Below, piece by piece: positions 63,107-64,000 of a stretch of 64,000 nt of DNA. The notes under the pieces are model-generated. The model worked only from the letters and a program-made list of their open reading frames with translations. It did no database searches and was not told the origin of the DNA. How positions within the stretch are numbered: the stretch's first letter is position 1; each line of letters opens with the position of its first letter. The position numbers and the translations under genes were made by a program. The stretch comes from Monilinia fructicola (taxonomy: Eukaryota > Ascomycota > Leotiomycetes > Helotiales > Sclerotiniaceae). Location: positions 1,612,001 through 1,676,000 of the forward strand of contig VICG01000010.1 of assembly GCA_008692225.1 (NCBI GenBank). The letters run 5' to 3'.

Positions 63107-63640
63107 AGCAAAGAAATAAAAAAGAATTTATATACAAAAGAGGAAATAAATTATACGTATTATACTGAAACGAAATAAACTCAACAAGAATGAAGTGAAG
63201 TGAAGTGAGGTGAACTGAATTGAATTGAACGATCCATGGATAAGACCAAATTGAAGATGATAGATTAGATAATAGAGAGTGAATGAATGAATGAATGAAT
63301 GAATGAATGAATGAACGGGTGGGCTGACAGCTGACAACAATTGTTAAAGGTATATCGTGTCGTATTGTATCGTATTGTATCGTATATCGTGACCGCTGTT
63401 CTGTGTTGTTCATAAGTGCCTCCCTAGTATAGTAATAAGTAGTAGTTGTAGTATAATCCATCAACTTTCCCCGCCGCTTTCATACTGTATAGGAAGAGGG
63501 GAAGGGGAAGGGAAGGGGAAGGGGAAGGGGAAGGGGGAGGGGAATGGGTATGGGATCGGGAAGGAAGAGGAGGGGAAAGAGAAAAACGGAATACGGAAAA
63601 CGGAAAGAGGAGACATCTGGTTTAGATAAGTAGGTAGTAT
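62700..63640. repeat. Microsatellite-dense segment
   Basis: In order: (GAAA)n at about 63072-63107, a GAAGT/GAATT series at 63190-63228, (GAAT)n at 63281-63314, a TCGTATTGTA decamer repeat at 63356-63385, and (GGGGAA)n at 63493-63545. The 170-residue minus frame across them is repeat-driven. Such a cluster sits at the border with the next AT-rich region. Confidence 0.85.
63493..63545 (+). repeat. G-rich (GGGGAA)n array, G-quadruplex candidate
   Basis: At least seven runs of three to five G separated by AA on the + strand, meeting the usual quadruplex pattern of four G-tracts with short loops several times over. No gene lies close on either side. Confidence 0.85.
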
Positions 63641-64000
63641 ATATATATATATGAGTGTGTAGATATTTATATGTGTATGTGTATACCTAGTATATATGTA
63701 TTCTTTTAAACGAATCTATAGATATTATAATATAAAATCGTTTTTACTTAATATTAGTAGAAATTCTATTATAAGAATAAGAATAATAAGAATAATAAGA
63801 ATAATAAGAATAATAAGAATAATAAGAATAATAAGAATAATAAGAATAATAAGAATAATAAGAATAATAAGAATAATAAGAATAATAAGAATAATAAGAA
63901 TAATAAGAATAATAAGAATAATAAGAAATAATAAGAATAATAAGAATAATAAGAATAATAATAAAAAATAATAAGAATAATAATAACGATAATAATAATA
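63641..64000. other. Start of a second AT-rich region with (ATAATAAGA)n array
   Basis: Composition drops again after about 63640. From about 63774 to 63960 an ATAATAAGA nonamer array, like the AAT/AAG arrays in H elements, occupies the end of the window. Because the window stops, I cannot tell whether an H element surrounds it. Confidence 0.7.

Noticed and set aside
62952..63464. 170-residue minus frame
   Set aside because: Runs through (GAAT)n and (GAAA)n arrays (FIHSFIHS and FFLSFFLS repeats); low complexity.

Overview
The window looks like nuclear DNA of a filamentous ascomycete (Pezizomycotina; a leotiomycete would fit, but the class is only an inference). The grounds are a five-exon gene with short fungal introns (46-84 nt) for a Cdc25-type Ras exchange factor, and beside it an extremely AT-rich block whose repeats carry the marks of repeat-induced point mutation (RIP). 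Family letters (A, B, C, D, F, H, I, K, L) are labels made up for this annotation. All homology statements come from reading the sequence by eye, with no database search.

Positions 1 to about 50,671 form an AT-rich isochore (lines sampled by eye carry about 5-15% G+C) with no intact gene. It is a nested stack of mobile elements. The backbone is LINE-like family F, with two long copies (about 12,070-20,500 and 28,011-41,856) and several partial ones, all ending in a short (TAC)n-type tail. Into these inserted H (TA target duplication, TIRs, a simple-sequence repeat at a fixed internal place), B (about 800 bp, TA duplication, about 60-bp TIRs), C (8-bp duplication, decamer arrays inside), A (about 820-845 bp, TA duplication) and two small MITEs, D and I. 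The right part (42,382-49,743) is probably one decayed LTR element (K) that contains a short LTR element (L, 43,769-45,708, perfect 5-bp duplication) and a copy of A. Insertion order can be read from paralogous empty sites.

At 50,671/50,672 composition changes sharply, exactly at the outer end of a B fragment. From there to about 63,640 the DNA has ordinary composition. It holds a broken BTB-like gene (51,186-50,842), two exons of an unrecognised gene (51,841-51,378), and the one complete gene, the Cdc25-type RasGEF on the minus strand (57,128-53,431; 1,156 aa; five exons reconstructed with consistent reading phase). Upstream of it lie microsatellites, an AT-rich patch (58,130-59,030), about 3.5 kb with no supportable gene (59,215-62,700) and a microsatellite-dense stretch with a strong G-quadruplex candidate. 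A second AT-rich region begins at about 63,640 and runs off the window.
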